Part shown: positions 44,857-56,200 of the stretch, one piece after another | How positions within the stretch are numbered: the stretch's first letter is position 1 | How the letters are laid out: each line of letters begins with the position of its first letter | From: Halorientalis regularis | Lineage (GTDB): Archaea > Halobacteriota > Halobacteria > Halobacteriales > Haloarculaceae | Assembly (NCBI RefSeq): GCF_023698535.1 | Contig: NZ_JALJCL010000003.1 | Coordinates: forward strand, 264,689 to 328,688 | DNA: 64,000 bases | Direction: 5' to 3' | Notes under the pieces: model-generated | What the model was told of the DNA's origin: nothing | Databases searched by the model: none | What the model saw: the letters and a program-made list of their open reading frames with translations, nothing else | Translations under genes and position numbers: made by a program

Positions 44857-47729
44857 GTTCACAACTCCCCTCAAATATCCAACCCGGGTCTGTCGTAGAA
44901 AACCGGAATCGTCTATGGAGAGTTGACGCTGTAAATGGTAGCGTTGTTACGGCTACTCCTTTAGACGGAAACACCGGCGATAGGCATCGATTCTATGTGC
45001 CGGTCGAGAACATCGAGGAAGGAAGGCTGGAACCACCGGATTCAGAGAAAATCGGCAACCCAGAATTTCAGCGTCTTCTGAATCGAGCTTACCGTCTCTC
45101 GATGCTACACGGGACAGCCCCACTTGTGAGTCTCCAGCGATCAAGGGTGATCCCGACTGAATACCAGCTTACTCCAGTTGTGATGGCTCTGGATATGCCC
45201 CGTGTCCGGATGCTACTGGCGGATGACGTCGGTCTTGGGAAAACTATCGAGGCGGGGCTCATCACCAGCGAGCTTATGGCTCGCAACAAAGCGGATCGAA
45301 TTCTCATCATCACGCCTGCGAATCTTCGGGAACAATGGCGGGAGGCGTTCAATTATTTCTTCCACATTGATGCGGACATCATCAGCCGACGCCACCGGAA
45401 GGCGATGGAGAAGGAGATTCCACCGGGAACCAGTCCGTGGGAACACTTCTCGAAGCTAATCGTCAGCATCGACTATGCCAAGCAAAACAGCGTTCGGCAC
45501 GAAATTCTCGATCAAGACTGGGATCTCGTGATCATTGACGAGGCACATCAAGCGGCGAAGCCTCACGAATCTGGGGCAAACGAAACGGTTGATATGCAAC
45601 GTTGGGATTTTGCTACCGAAATCACCGACCACGCAGAACACTGTCTCCTCTTGACGGCCACGCCGCACAACGGTTACACTGATTCCTTCGCCAGTCTGAT
45701 CCGAATGCTTGACGTCGACGCTGTCTCCGGGCCTCGACACGACCCCACGATTCATCGAGAAGTCGCTCGAAAGCACGTCGTTCAACGCCGGAGAGATGAC
45801 GTCAAACAATGGTTCTCCGATAGTGACGGGAAAAGTCCCTTCCCAGAACGTGACCAAGACGAGGTTCGGGTCACACCGACGAAGTACGAACAAGAGACGT
45901 ACGACGCCGTCAGAGAGTATGGTGAACTGCTGATGTCGTCCGCCCAGCGTTCCAGTTCTAAGAGCCAAACGCTGGCACGCTGGTCCGTTATCCACTTCCT
46001 CAAGCGAGCGCTGAGCAGTCCAGAGGCACTCCGACAATCACTGAAGAATCGTCAAGACAAGCTCGAAGGCCGGTTGGATGATCTCGACGAGGAAGATACA
46101 CAGACTGTAATCGAGGAGACTGCCGGGATTTCTGAATCGATGGCACAGGCAAATGCACTCGACGACGATCCCGGAGAGGAGTATAGCGAGGAGGAAGTCG
46201 GAGAGCGAGTTGAACGGGTTGTCACCGGTGACAAGGCCGCTATCGAACAAGAGCTGGAAGTCCTCGAAGGCGTCGCAGAGAAGGCGGAAAAGGTCACTAA
46301 AACCCGTGACGCAAAGCTACAGCAACTCCTCGACGAAACCCTTCCCAATCGGTTCCAGTACCCCCGTGTCATCATCTTCACAAAGTACGTGGACACGCTG
46401 GAGTACCTCGAAGAGCAGATCAAGGACTCGCAGAGCGACGAGACCGATGTCTTCACCCTTCACGGGTCTCTTAACGAAGCCCAGCGGAAAGAGCGCTTCA
46501 AGGAGTTTGAGGACTCCACACGGGGCGTCCTCATCGCTACCGACGTCATCAGCGAGGGGATGAATCTCCAGCACGCCGCAAACCAGATCATTCACTACGA
46601 GCTGCCGTGGAACCCGAACCGGCTGGAACAACGGAATGGTCGAATCGACCGGTACGGACAGAAGAACGACGAGGTCGTCATCCGGACGATGGTCGTCGAG
46701 GACCAAATGGACGTCGCCATCCTCGAAAAGCTGGTTCAGAAAGCGAACAACATTAGACAGGAGTACGGGTTCTCACCGCCGTACTTCGGTGACGACGAGG
46801 GGATCCTCGAACTCCTCAAAGACGAAGGGATCGACGCCGGGGTTCCACAGGCGACACTCGAAGAGTTCGGAGGAGGTACCACACCATCTGAGCGAGACAG
46901 TGCAAGCGTCTTCGACGACGAGACGCTCGACCGAATCAAGTCAGAGTCCTTCTACGGTCACACCGAAGTCGGGCTACAAGAGGTGCAAAAGCGCAAAGAA
47001 GAGACGCACCAGCGGATTGGCGGGCAGGGCAGCTTGGAGCAGTTCGTAAAGAGTGCCCTGAACCTGTTCAGCTGTTCGTATGACATGAACGTCCAAGGGC
47101 ACCTCGACATAGAGGTCACCGCTGATCGGCTTCAAGGGCCGGACATCGAGCGAGAGTACGAGGATGTGACGTTCGACCCGAACGAGGCATCCCAGTCCTC
47201 CGATACGGAGATGCTCGACATCGCTCACCCACTCGTGCAGCGGCTTATCGAAGCAGTCAAGGAAACTGCATTAACCGACGAGGAACGGTACGGGCGGACG
47301 GCCATACGGGGAACGGATGAAGTAAGCGAACGAACAGCAGTATACACAGCACTTGTGCGATATGTGGCAGACACCAAGCCTGACCCAACGATTATGGAGG
47401 AACTGGTGCAGGTTGGGTTGCCCATCTACGGGAACGAACCGCTCGATCAGGAAACCGTCGAGGCACTGGAAGAAAGCGAAGCCAAACCGGTTCAGCGAAC
47501 TCAAATGGAGAAAGAAGACGACCTCGAAGCGGCGCTCGGACACGAGGCATTCGAGCAGACGCTGCAACACCGAGCAGAACAGCGCCGGGACAAGATCGTC
47601 GAACAGCGGACGGAGATGCGAGCGGAGCTTGAGAAGTCAGGAACTGGGAGTTGGCTGTCTGGCATCGACGACGTCGAAATCGCAAGTAAAGATCTGCTGA
47701 CTGTCACGGTCTATTACGGGAGCAACTAA
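44853..47729 (+). CDS. drmD: SNF2-type helicase, DrmD-like
   Basis: A 958-residue superfamily 2 ATPase of Swi2/Snf2 type. A short N-terminal beta domain (PGSVVENRNRLWRVDAVNG) precedes the first RecA lobe with Walker A ADDVGLGKT (123-131) and DEAH (229-232), motif III LLLTATPHNG, and the second lobe with QRNGRIDRYGQ. A helical insert near 400-470 is acidic. The two genes downstream (Eco57I-type methylase, then a DUF1998 helicase) match class 1 DISARM, where DrmD remodels or translocates on foreign DNA. It is separated from the methylase gene by two bases. Assignment to DrmD is by architecture and context. Confidence 0.87.
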   Translation: MSSQLPSNIQPGSVVENRNRLWRVDAVNGSVVTATPLDGNTGDRHRFYVPVENIEEGRLEPPDSEKIGNPEFQRLLNRAYRLSMLHGTAPLVSLQRSRVIPTEYQLTPVVMALDMPRVRMLLADDVGLGKTIEAGLITSELMARNKADRILIITPANLREQWREAFNYFFHIDADIISRRHRKAMEKEIPPGTSPWEHFSKLIVSIDYAKQNSVRHEILDQDWDLVIIDEAHQAAKPHESGANETVDMQRWDFATEITDHAEHCLLLTATPHNGYTDSFASLIRMLDVDAVSGPRHDPTIHREVARKHVVQRRRDDVKQWFSDSDGKSPFPERDQDEVRVTPTKYEQETYDAVREYGELLMSSAQRSSSKSQTLARWSVIHFLKRALSSPEALRQSLKNRQDKLEGRLDDLDEEDTQTVIEETAGISESMAQANALDDDPGEEYSEEEVGERVERVVTGDKAAIEQELEVLEGVAEKAEKVTKTRDAKLQQLLDETLPNRFQYPRVIIFTKYVDTLEYLEEQIKDSQSDETDVFTLHGSLNEAQRKERFKEFEDSTRGVLIATDVISEGMNLQHAANQIIHYELPWNPNRLEQRNGRIDRYGQKNDEVVIRTMVVEDQMDVAILEKLVQKANNIRQEYGFSPPYFGDDEGILELLKDEGIDAGVPQATLEEFGGGTTPSERDSASVFDDETLDRIKSESFYGHTEVGLQEVQKRKEETHQRIGGQGSLEQFVKSALNLFSCSYDMNVQGHLDIEVTADRLQGPDIEREYEDVTFDPNEASQSSDTEMLDIAHPLVQRLIEAVKETALTDEERYGRTAIRGTDEVSERTAVYTALVRYVADTKPDPTIMEELVQVGLPIYGNEPLDQETVEALEESEAKPVQRTQMEKEDDLEAALGHEAFEQTLQHRAEQRRDKIVEQRTEMRAELEKSGTGSWLSGIDDVEIASKDLLTVTVYYGSN

Positions 47730-47731
47730 CA

Positions 47732-50700
47732 ATGAGTATCGATACACCCTCCACCGACGCGGACGAGGAATCAAGTAGCAGCACGCGACGAACCGGATCG
47801 ACGACATTCATCACCACTAGCGGTGGTCTGCTCACAGACGAACTGGTGAGCAAACTCCGCCAGCGTCAATGCGGGGAGTCTGCCGTTCGTCCAGAGACCT
47901 TCGCGTTACCAGATACAGAGCCGCCCGAAGAGGCGGACCTCGAACAAGAGATTGGGGATACGTGGGACACGCTTCGAGAGCGTTGGGACGAACTCACGAT
48001 GGACGAGACGTTGTTCCATATGGACGTCTCGGACGCTCGCCAGAAGTGGATCCTCAAGCTGTTCCGGAACCTTGGCTTCGAGCCAGTTTTCCAGCGTGAG
48101 AATCTCGAAGTGGGCGGCATCGAGGCGAACCTCTCACATAAGGGGTGGCCCGACGGTGACATCGAAAGCTACGGCGAGATGGAAGGGCGGACGGCTCCGA
48201 TCCTGCATACCGTCGAACCGGAACAGAAGTTGGACGAGAAGCCAGAAGATGCTCCCCGTGGGGCTAAGAGTCCGCACGACACGCTCCAAGAGTTCCTCAA
48301 CGCCAGCGACGAACACGACTGGGCAGTCGTAACTAACGGACTGACGCTCCGTATTCTCCGGGACTTCTACCACACGTACACCCGTGGGTACGTGGAGTTC
48401 GATCTGGAGAATATGTTCACCAGCCGGAACTACGGGGACTTCCGAGCGCTCTACCGGCTCTGTCACGCCACACGCTTCATCGAGCCAGTCGTTGCTGAGG
48501 AAGAAGAGGATGATATTGAACCTCCGGTGGAGCAGCTGTATCAGGTCGCTCTGTCTACCGGAATCAAGGTCGGGAAAGACCTACAGTCTAACGTCGTAAG
48601 CGCCATCGAGACACTAGGTACTGGACTACTCAATCAGGAGATTCGAGAATTCCTCCAAGAAGGCGGCGAAGAGGAAGCTAAGGAGTACTATCAGGAGGTT
48701 CTCCTGTTAGTGTACCGCCTGCTTTTCCTAATGTATGCGGAACAGCGGGGGATGATGGCGTCCCGTGACAGCCTGTACACCGACGAGTACAGCATTACGA
48801 ACCTTCGTGAGAAGGCCGAAACACGTCGAAGTGGGAGTGATCGGAACACCGACCTCTGGCATGGTCTGCAGTCCACATTCCGACTCGTCGAGAAGGGTAA
48901 CGACGAACTCGGTGTTCCCTGTTACAACGGAATGCTCTTCGATTCAGAGCGGCTCAAATGGGTATCTGAAAGTGAGTGTTCCAATGACGACCTCTTAGAC
49001 GCAGTCGAGGACCTGACCCTCATTGAACATGAGGGAACGCGCCAGCGGATCTCGTATGCTGATCTCGGTGTAGAGGAGATTGGGTCTGTCTACGAGAGTC
49101 TGCTCGAATTTACACCAAGGTTGGCGACCGAGGTTATTGAACTGGAAGACAGAACGGTATCTCGTGGCGAGTTCTATCTCGATGACCGAGGAACCGAACG
49201 GAAAGAGACCGGGAGTTACTACACGGATCCCGGTCTGGTTCAAGAACTAGTTCAGAGTGCGCTCAAACCCGTCGTGGAAGACCGTCTGGAAAACGCCACT
49301 ACAACTGCCGAAAAGGAAGATGCTCTCCTTGATGTCTCAGTCTGTGACCCAGCAAGCGGAAGCGGTGCGTTCCTAATTGCTGCGAACAACTTCTTAGCAC
49401 AACGGCTCGCACAGATCCGCTCTAAAAATGACTATCCGCCTGAGGACCAAATCCGTGAAGCCCGGCGAGACGTCCTTCAGCATTGTATCTACGCTGTCGA
49501 CCTCAACCCGATGGCTGTCGAACTGGCAAAGGTCAGCCTTTGGATTAATTCCGCTGTAGAAGATAAGCCATTGAACTTCCTTGATCACCACATCAAATGT
49601 GGGAATTCCCTGATTGGGACTAATTCAGAACTTCTCGAAAGAGAATTCCCCGTGGATGCCTACGAAACGTCAAGCGGACGTGACTGGCATGTCGGAAACG
49701 AGATCCGAAAGCGGGTTAGGAGCGAAAACAAGGAACGGTCAAAGGGATCCTCAGAATCATCGCTCCAACAGTGGGGTGCGGGAAAGGAGGAGTACGTCGA
49801 TATAGCTGAGCAGTTGGATGCGATTGAAGAAGAAGACACAGAAGATATAGAGAAGAAAAAGCAGCTGTATGATGATCTACGCCAATCAGAGGGATTCCAG
49901 CAGGAGATGTTGGCATACGACATCTGGACTGCGGCGTTTTACTGGCCAATGGACGATTCTGTGAAAGAGTACCCTACTCCGTCAACTATTGAAAAAATCC
50001 GGCGTAACCCGGACCCAAAAGATGAGGCCCTAGAGAACCTTATTTCGAGAGCGACTGAAATATCAGAAAATCAATTATTCTTCCACTGGGAGTTGGAATT
50101 CCCAGAAGTGTTTAAAGGAGGATCAGATGGGTTTGATTCAATTATCGGGAACCCGCCTTGGGAAAAGCCAAAATTGGCACAAAAAGAATGGTTTTCCGGA
50201 AGAAATGACGAGATTGCGTCTTCTGATTCAAAAAGCGACCGCGAGCGCCTAATCGACGAACTCGAAGGGAAGAATCCGGAATTGTATCAAAAATGGGAAA
50301 AAGCACAGAGGAGGACAGATCAGACTCTGAAATTCCTCAGAGAATCAGGTCGATATTCACTATCTGGCCAAGGTGATCTCAATACGTATCCAATATTTAC
50401 GGAACTTGCATCTGAATACCTAGTTGAATCCAAAGGTAGAGTCGGTTTAGTGGTCAAGACAGGGATTGCAACGGACTATCATACTCGTAATTTATTTGCC
50501 CACTACGTAGAAAATGACCGGATTGCTAGTCTCTTTGATTTTGAGAACACTAAAGGTCTGTTTACCGATGTAGAAAGAAATGAACGATTTTGTCTACTTA
50601 CGTTGACAGGGCCTGATTTGCAAGCCGGAGGAGGAAAGTTTTCGTTCCACAATCAAACTGTGGACCAAGTTCGAGATGACAATAAAGTATACAAATTAAC

Positions 50701-51790
50701 ACCCTACGATCTTGAACAAATCAATCCTAATACGAAATCATGCCCTACATTTAAAAATAAAAGGACGCGGGACATTGTCGTAAAACTCTACAGAAACCAT
50801 CCTGTGTTAATCAATGACCAGAGAGAAGAGAATCCATGGGGGGTTAAATACCATTACATCTATCATATGTCGAACGACTCTGGTTTATTTAGTGATAATA
50901 AGCTAGAAAACCTTCGACAGGAAGGCTATAAATTGGAACAGGGTAACATCTTAGAATGTCAAGATGGTAAATATTTGCCCCTATATGAAGGAAAACTCAT
51001 TAATCAATTTGACCATCGATTCGGAACATTTGAAGGAGTTCCTCCCGAACAGCGGTTCAACAGAAAAGCGGAAACTAGAAAGTTGACTGCGGAAGACAAG
51101 ACGGACCCAGATGTTGAGCCTCTACCTCGCTATTGGGTTGCCGAAGAGGACTTTAATGATAGGAAAGATGAACTGGAATGGGACGAAGGATGGATTTTCG
51201 CATTCCGGAACGTAGCTAGATCACATACAGACTTTCGGACTTCAATCGGGACAATCACTCCCTTCTATCCTCACGGGCACAGCGCACCCGTATTGACCTT
51301 TGAAAGCGATCAGCCTGCAAAGATAGCGGTCCAATTTACTACCCTCTTTACTTCATTTAGTTTTGATTTTGCCCTGCGACAATCCATAGGTGGTGCAAAC
51401 TTCACCCTGTATATCTTAAAGCAATTACCAATCCCGACACCGTCGGAGATTGCCGAAAAAGAAGTTGAAACTAAAACTGGGAGTGAGTCTTTAGATAACT
51501 TCCTCATAGAACGGGGGTTGGATCTACTGTGGACTTCTCGTTCATTAGATCCTCTCGGCAACAAATTTGATCTTCGGGACCAACCCAATGAATGGAGTGA
51601 AAACGAAAGGCGTGAGCTTAGAGCTGAGCTTGAGGCAGCTATCGCACATCTATACGGTCTAAATAAGGATGAGTTTGAGTATATTCTGGACGATTTCGAT
51701 ATACTTCGGGAACAAGAGCGAGAAGAATACGGATTCTTCCGGTCAAAAGAGGAATGTCTAAGAGAATTTGAGCAAATGAATGTGGTATAA
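47732..51790 (+). CDS. drmMI: Eco57I-class adenine-specific DNA methylase, DrmMI-like
   Basis: A 1352-residue N6-adenine methylase of type IIG/BREX PglX-like layout. SAM-binding motif I is DPASGSGAF (from Asp539) and the catalytic motif IV is NPPW (Asn807), a long spacing that is normal for the family. Residues 1-450 are a helical N-terminal region, and the C-terminal 400 residues hold the presumed target-recognition domain. In DISARM this enzyme marks host DNA. Base composition changes inside the gene: the part after about 49950 is AT-rich, unlike the first half. It follows DrmD by two bases, an obvious operon. Confidence 0.88.
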   Translation: MSIDTPSTDADEESSSSTRRTGSTTFITTSGGLLTDELVSKLRQRQCGESAVRPETFALPDTEPPEEADLEQEIGDTWDTLRERWDELTMDETLFHMDVSDARQKWILKLFRNLGFEPVFQRENLEVGGIEANLSHKGWPDGDIESYGEMEGRTAPILHTVEPEQKLDEKPEDAPRGAKSPHDTLQEFLNASDEHDWAVVTNGLTLRILRDFYHTYTRGYVEFDLENMFTSRNYGDFRALYRLCHATRFIEPVVAEEEEDDIEPPVEQLYQVALSTGIKVGKDLQSNVVSAIETLGTGLLNQEIREFLQEGGEEEAKEYYQEVLLLVYRLLFLMYAEQRGMMASRDSLYTDEYSITNLREKAETRRSGSDRNTDLWHGLQSTFRLVEKGNDELGVPCYNGMLFDSERLKWVSESECSNDDLLDAVEDLTLIEHEGTRQRISYADLGVEEIGSVYESLLEFTPRLATEVIELEDRTVSRGEFYLDDRGTERKETGSYYTDPGLVQELVQSALKPVVEDRLENATTTAEKEDALLDVSVCDPASGSGAFLIAANNFLAQRLAQIRSKNDYPPEDQIREARRDVLQHCIYAVDLNPMAVELAKVSLWINSAVEDKPLNFLDHHIKCGNSLIGTNSELLEREFPVDAYETSSGRDWHVGNEIRKRVRSENKERSKGSSESSLQQWGAGKEEYVDIAEQLDAIEEEDTEDIEKKKQLYDDLRQSEGFQQEMLAYDIWTAAFYWPMDDSVKEYPTPSTIEKIRRNPDPKDEALENLISRATEISENQLFFHWELEFPEVFKGGSDGFDSIIGNPPWEKPKLAQKEWFSGRNDEIASSDSKSDRERLIDELEGKNPELYQKWEKAQRRTDQTLKFLRESGRYSLSGQGDLNTYPIFTELASEYLVESKGRVGLVVKTGIATDYHTRNLFAHYVENDRIASLFDFENTKGLFTDVERNERFCLLTLTGPDLQAGGGKFSFHNQTVDQVRDDNKVYKLTPYDLEQINPNTKSCPTFKNKRTRDIVVKLYRNHPVLINDQREENPWGVKYHYIYHMSNDSGLFSDNKLENLRQEGYKLEQGNILECQDGKYLPLYEGKLINQFDHRFGTFEGVPPEQRFNRKAETRKLTAEDKTDPDVEPLPRYWVAEEDFNDRKDELEWDEGWIFAFRNVARSHTDFRTSIGTITPFYPHGHSAPVLTFESDQPAKIAVQFTTLFTSFSFDFALRQSIGGANFTLYILKQLPIPTPSEIAEKEVETKTGSESLDNFLIERGLDLLWTSRSLDPLGNKFDLRDQPNEWSENERRELRAELEAAIAHLYGLNKDEFEYILDDFDILREQEREEYGFFRSKEECLREFEQMNVV

Positions 51791-51794
51791 TATA

Positions 51795-52382
51795 CTATAC
51801 TTCAGCGTACTTGTCCTGCAGAAGGTTTTGAATTCGAGTGATCAGGGGTTCAATCAGTTCCTTTTGTTTAATTCCTTGGATGGAAAATTTCCCATTTGAG
51901 AATAGTAGAAACGTAGCAGACGGCTCTTCAAGTCTTATGATCGCTGCAGGGAATTGCTCGGGCTCATATTCCACTTCGATTCCCTCTTTCGAAAGATCAA
52001 CAGCAAGACGTTCCAATTGTAACGGATACCCAAATTCACCACTTACAGCAATATTCGTAATTTCAGGCCCACTAATCAGTTCTGCATCATGGCCAATTTC
52101 TTGAATACGCTCTATAACTGTGTGGGTGTGTTCATTCGCCTCTTCAGAGCTTCGACAGCCATAGATTAGTAATCTTTTTTCTGACCAATCTCGACCACTA
52201 ATAATAAGCCGGACATTGGAGTTCTCGGGAACGAATTTATAACCCGTATCAGTCCGTTCGAACCCATCAACCATTTCCAGCTTAGTCGGATCCATGCAAA
52301 CGACCGACTTATGCATCATCGAATGGGCTCGATATTCCACCCCATTTACTTGATGGGGCTCTTTTTCAGTGCCGGCGGTCAT
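51795..52382 (-). CDS. TATA-binding protein paralog with divergent first repeat
   Basis: A 195-residue TBP relative. Residues 108-190 are a good TBP repeat (EITNIAVSGEFGYPLQLERL, EVEYEPEQFPAAIIRLEEPS, LLFSNGKFSIQGIKQKE). The first repeat is only recognisable in its second half (RLLIYGCRSSEEANEHTHTV ... RIQEIG), while residues 1-50 are replaced by unrelated sequence. TBPs bind promoter TATA boxes with TFB; one with half the saddle changed may bind other DNA or act as an antagonist. It is convergent with the methylase gene, four bases apart, inside the defence locus. Confidence 0.85.
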   Translation of the reverse strand: MTAGTEKEPHQVNGVEYRAHSMMHKSVVCMDPTKLEMVDGFERTDTGYKFVPENSNVRLIISGRDWSEKRLLIYGCRSSEEANEHTHTVIERIQEIGHDAELISGPEITNIAVSGEFGYPLQLERLAVDLSKEGIEVEYEPEQFPAAIIRLEEPSATFLLFSNGKFSIQGIKQKELIEPLITRIQNLLQDKYAEV

Positions 52383-52475
52383 CTTAGTTACTGAACGGTA
52401 GGAACCATAGTGGCCTGACTCTTTTGCATTATTGAGATATGTGATGAATCCTCCTGTTCGGAATTCACAGGTCTT

Positions 52476-53017
52476 CTAAACGGCTAAAGAGGATTTTATT
52501 TGATCATAAATTTTCTCAGCAGTACTCTGATGGCGCACACCAGTTATCGACACTTTGCCAGTTGAAAAGATAGTTGCCGTACAATCAGAACTTCTAGGAC
52601 GGTAGATGACAGCTGGAAATTGTTCTGGCTCATATTCGGTTTGCCCTTCGAGTACTTCTATAGCGTCATTGAGCTTAATGTGACCTCCTAAATCACCCTG
52701 CAAAACGATAAATTCAGTAGAGGTCGAATCATTTATGTACGATTCTACAATGTCTAAATTAAGTTCTTTCAGTGATTTCACCAGCCATTGTATTGTTTTC
52801 TTAACATCTTCAGGAGATTTTGCACCAGCTATAGTAAATTTCCCAGACCTATAATTGTAACTGTAGGTAGATTTTTTGGTCGAAAATAGGCCCGTCCAGA
52901 ATTTATACTGTATTCTGAAACCTGAATATCTTCTGCTAATTTGTCGGTATCTACTTCTCCAATCCCGATGTCCCCACTGACGACCAAATTTACAGTATCA
53001 AGATTATTATTATTCAT
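52476..53017 (-). pseudogene. TATA-binding protein gene broken by a frameshift
   Basis: Joining two frames gives a complete two-repeat TBP of about 180 residues. The first part (from ATG 53017) reads LDTVNLVVSGDIGIGEVD to FRPKNLPTVTII and then hits TAG at 52829-52831. Shifting frame near 52843 continues SGKFTIAGAKSPEDVKKTIQ, then a second repeat with TEYEPEQFPAVIYR and IFSTGKVSITGVRH, ending at 52476. Total length is two bases more than a multiple of three, so one base was lost or two gained. It may be recent decay, a sequencing error or, less likely, programmed shifting. It lies upstream of the other TBP gene on the same strand. Confidence 0.85.
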
Positions 53018-53220
53018 TGTTAAGTCGACTTGGCCCCAGTCCAAAATTGTTGGAGCAGATGCTGTTTTTCAGCAATTAGCGATACAGGCATTTAATGCTC
53101 CTCTTCCCGATATAGGCAATAAACAACTGTTAGCCGTCTTGAAATTGCCGACACTGGGTGGAGGAATTGGCATTCAGATCAGCATAAGCATTTTGTCCCA
53201 CTTGGCCATCTGACAATGTA

Positions 53221-56200
53221 ATGGCTACTCGTCTCAATCCTTTCGATGCCCTCGACAACGTACAATCCTCCTATCGTTCCTATGTCGAGACTTTCCAAAA
53301 TGTCGACGATGAGACAATCAACGCTTGGATCGAGAACCGCATCGAGACGGGGAAGGTTCTGTGGAAGGAACCATTCGTCCAACTAAATCAACGCTTCAAG
53401 TACGGAGACAGACTCGAAGATTTCGTTGCAGACGATAAGCTCCATGAGGGTATTCTAGACGTGTTTACCGGTGCTGGCGGCGACCCTATTGAGCCATACA
53501 AACACCAGACTGAGGCGATCCAGTCGATACAAGCCGGAAACAACACCATCGTCTCCACGGGCACGGGGTCCGGGAAGAGTTTCGCATTCGGGATACCCAT
53601 CGTTAGCCACTGTCTCGAAGCCAAAGAGCGGGGAGAAGACGGTATCAAGGCTGTCATCATCTACCCGATGAACGCTCTGGCGAACTCTCAGTACGAAGAC
53701 TTCGCAGAACGGCTCAACGGAACAGGCCTCCGTCTGGGCCTCTACACAGGAGACACTCCACACAACCCCGACGAGGCACCTGAATTCCTCCGACAGTTTG
53801 GCCGTGAGGAGGCCTTCGATTCCGAAGTCGTCTCTCGGGAGGAGATGCAGAACGACCCGCCAGACATTCTGATGACGAACTACGTCATGCTCGACCTGAT
53901 CCTTACGAGGCATGACGACAAGAAGCTCTTCCCAGAGATGCATGAAGGTGCCTTACAGTATCTGGTCCTCGACGAAATCCACACCTACACCGGCCATCAG
54001 GGTGCCGACGTCGCCGCACTTGTCCGCCGGCTGAAGGAGAACACCGACGCCGGGGACGAACTCGTCTGTATCGGTACGTCTGCAACCGTCCAGAGCGACG
54101 AAGGAATCAACGCTAACGACGAGATTGCAGACTTCACTGGGAAGATTTTCGGCGAAGAAGTGGACGCCGAGAACGTCGTCCGTGAGTCTCACTATCCGCT
54201 GCCCCTATCTGAAGATGAGCCCCTACCCGGTGACATCGAAGTCACCCCCGACGACATCGCCAGCTTTGATGGGAGTCTCGAAGCCGCTCAAAACCTCACC
54301 GAGAAGCTGCTCGACCGAGAGTTGGTGCCGGCGGAAACAACGGATGCTTCCACACTCGGGGACACGCTGGAAGACCATCCCACAATCAAGTTCCTCGATG
54401 AAGAACTGAGTGCCCGGAGTCAGCAAATCTTCGCCGGTGAGGATGATAGCGAAGATAGTGATGATCTCGTCAGTCGCTATCAGGACCAGTACCGACCCGA
54501 GGCATCCCGCGACGAAATCGAGCAGGAACTACAGGCAGCCCTGCTCGTCGGGACCGTTGGAACAACTGAGATACAAGGTGAGGAACAGCCGATTTTCATC
54601 CCGAAACTCCATACCTTCTTCAGTCAGGGAAGCGGCCTCGTCTCCTGTCTCACCGAGGCGTCCTTCGAGGACGACGATCCCCATCTGAGTGATGCCGGTG
54701 ACATCGAGTGCCGCACGTGCGCCCAAGAGCATGACCGCACTCGTACTGCCTACCCACTTTCGTTCTGTCGCGGGTGCGGACAGGAATACTACACCGTTGT
54801 CGTCGACGAGGAATACAACGTATCTCAGGGAGCATTGAGTACCTTCGTGGACACCGAAGAGGATGAAGAAGATGCGTACCTGATGCGGGGCGATTGGGAT
54901 CGAGACACTGCCCCACTCCCGGACGAGTGGCTCAACGACAACGGCCAGCTGCGAGATACCTACATAGAAGCCGAACCTCGACCGGCGACCTACTGCCCAG
55001 AATGCGATCAGCTAACACCCGGTCGAGTGGAGCAGGGACAACTCGAATGTGGGTGTTTCGCCGCACAGGGCGTTGAAGTGATGAAAGTCAACGAGCCGTT
55101 CCTGTTCTGCCCGAACTGCGGTGTCCACTACACACGCCGGGTCAAGAACGAGTTCAACAAGCTGTTCACGTTCGGTACAGTCGGTCGCTCGACTGCGACG
55201 GACGTCCTCATCGGGAATACGATGCGGAACCTTCCCGACGATCAGCAGAAGACGATCGCCTTCTCTGACAACCGGCAGGACACTGCACTACAGGCAGCTC
55301 ATCTCAATAATCTCTACCAGCGAGTTCGGTTCCGACGGTCGCTATTCCATACGCTCGCTCAGAGCGACGACATTAGCCTCACGTCACTCGGAAATGACGT
55401 GTTCGACCTGCTCGAAGAGGAAGAAGCTCTTCCCCCAGCGATAGACACAGGGATGTTCGGTCCCTCCGCAGAGGACCGCCAGAACTACAGTAACTATCTC
55501 CTGTTCAACGTCATCCTCGAACTCGGTCGAGAACAGCAACGCACTCAGCAGAGCCTCGAAGACGTCGGGCTAATCGACGTTAAATACGAGAACCTCGATA
55601 AATTAGCCGAAGTTGACGACGTGTGGGACTCAACCCCTGTTCTCTCGAATGCCGATCCACAAGTTCGAGAGGAGTATATCCATGGGTTCTTGGACATCTT
55701 CCGTCGGAGCGTTGCGATCGACCACGAGAGTACCACGAACTTCGCCGACTTCAAGCGCAATGTTATCAACCAACTCGACGAAGAGGTCCATTTCCATGGA
55801 CAGGAGTTCTTCAACTTCCCAGTTGGGTACAGTGACACCGCAAACACTAGTGGGCGACACCGAGTGCGTCGTCTCACGCATTCCCGGTCTCGCCACGTCC
55901 GATGGACCTCGCGTGCGTTGGACGTAGACACGGATACTGCGAAAGCGATCATCAACAGCGTCATTGACGTTATCAGCGACGATGAGATTCTCAAGCTACT
56001 GACGCAGAAATCACTACAGTACACCGGCAAGGTGTACATGCTGAATCACAGCGCAATTCGGGTGACACACGCTGATCCTGATGACGTGCGAGTCTGTCCG
56101 AAATGTGGAACACCGACGACGCGTGACGAACTCGATGTTTGTCTGAACTACAGCTGCGACTCGATTACGCCAGAAAAGACGGATCTCGAATCGTCCTACT

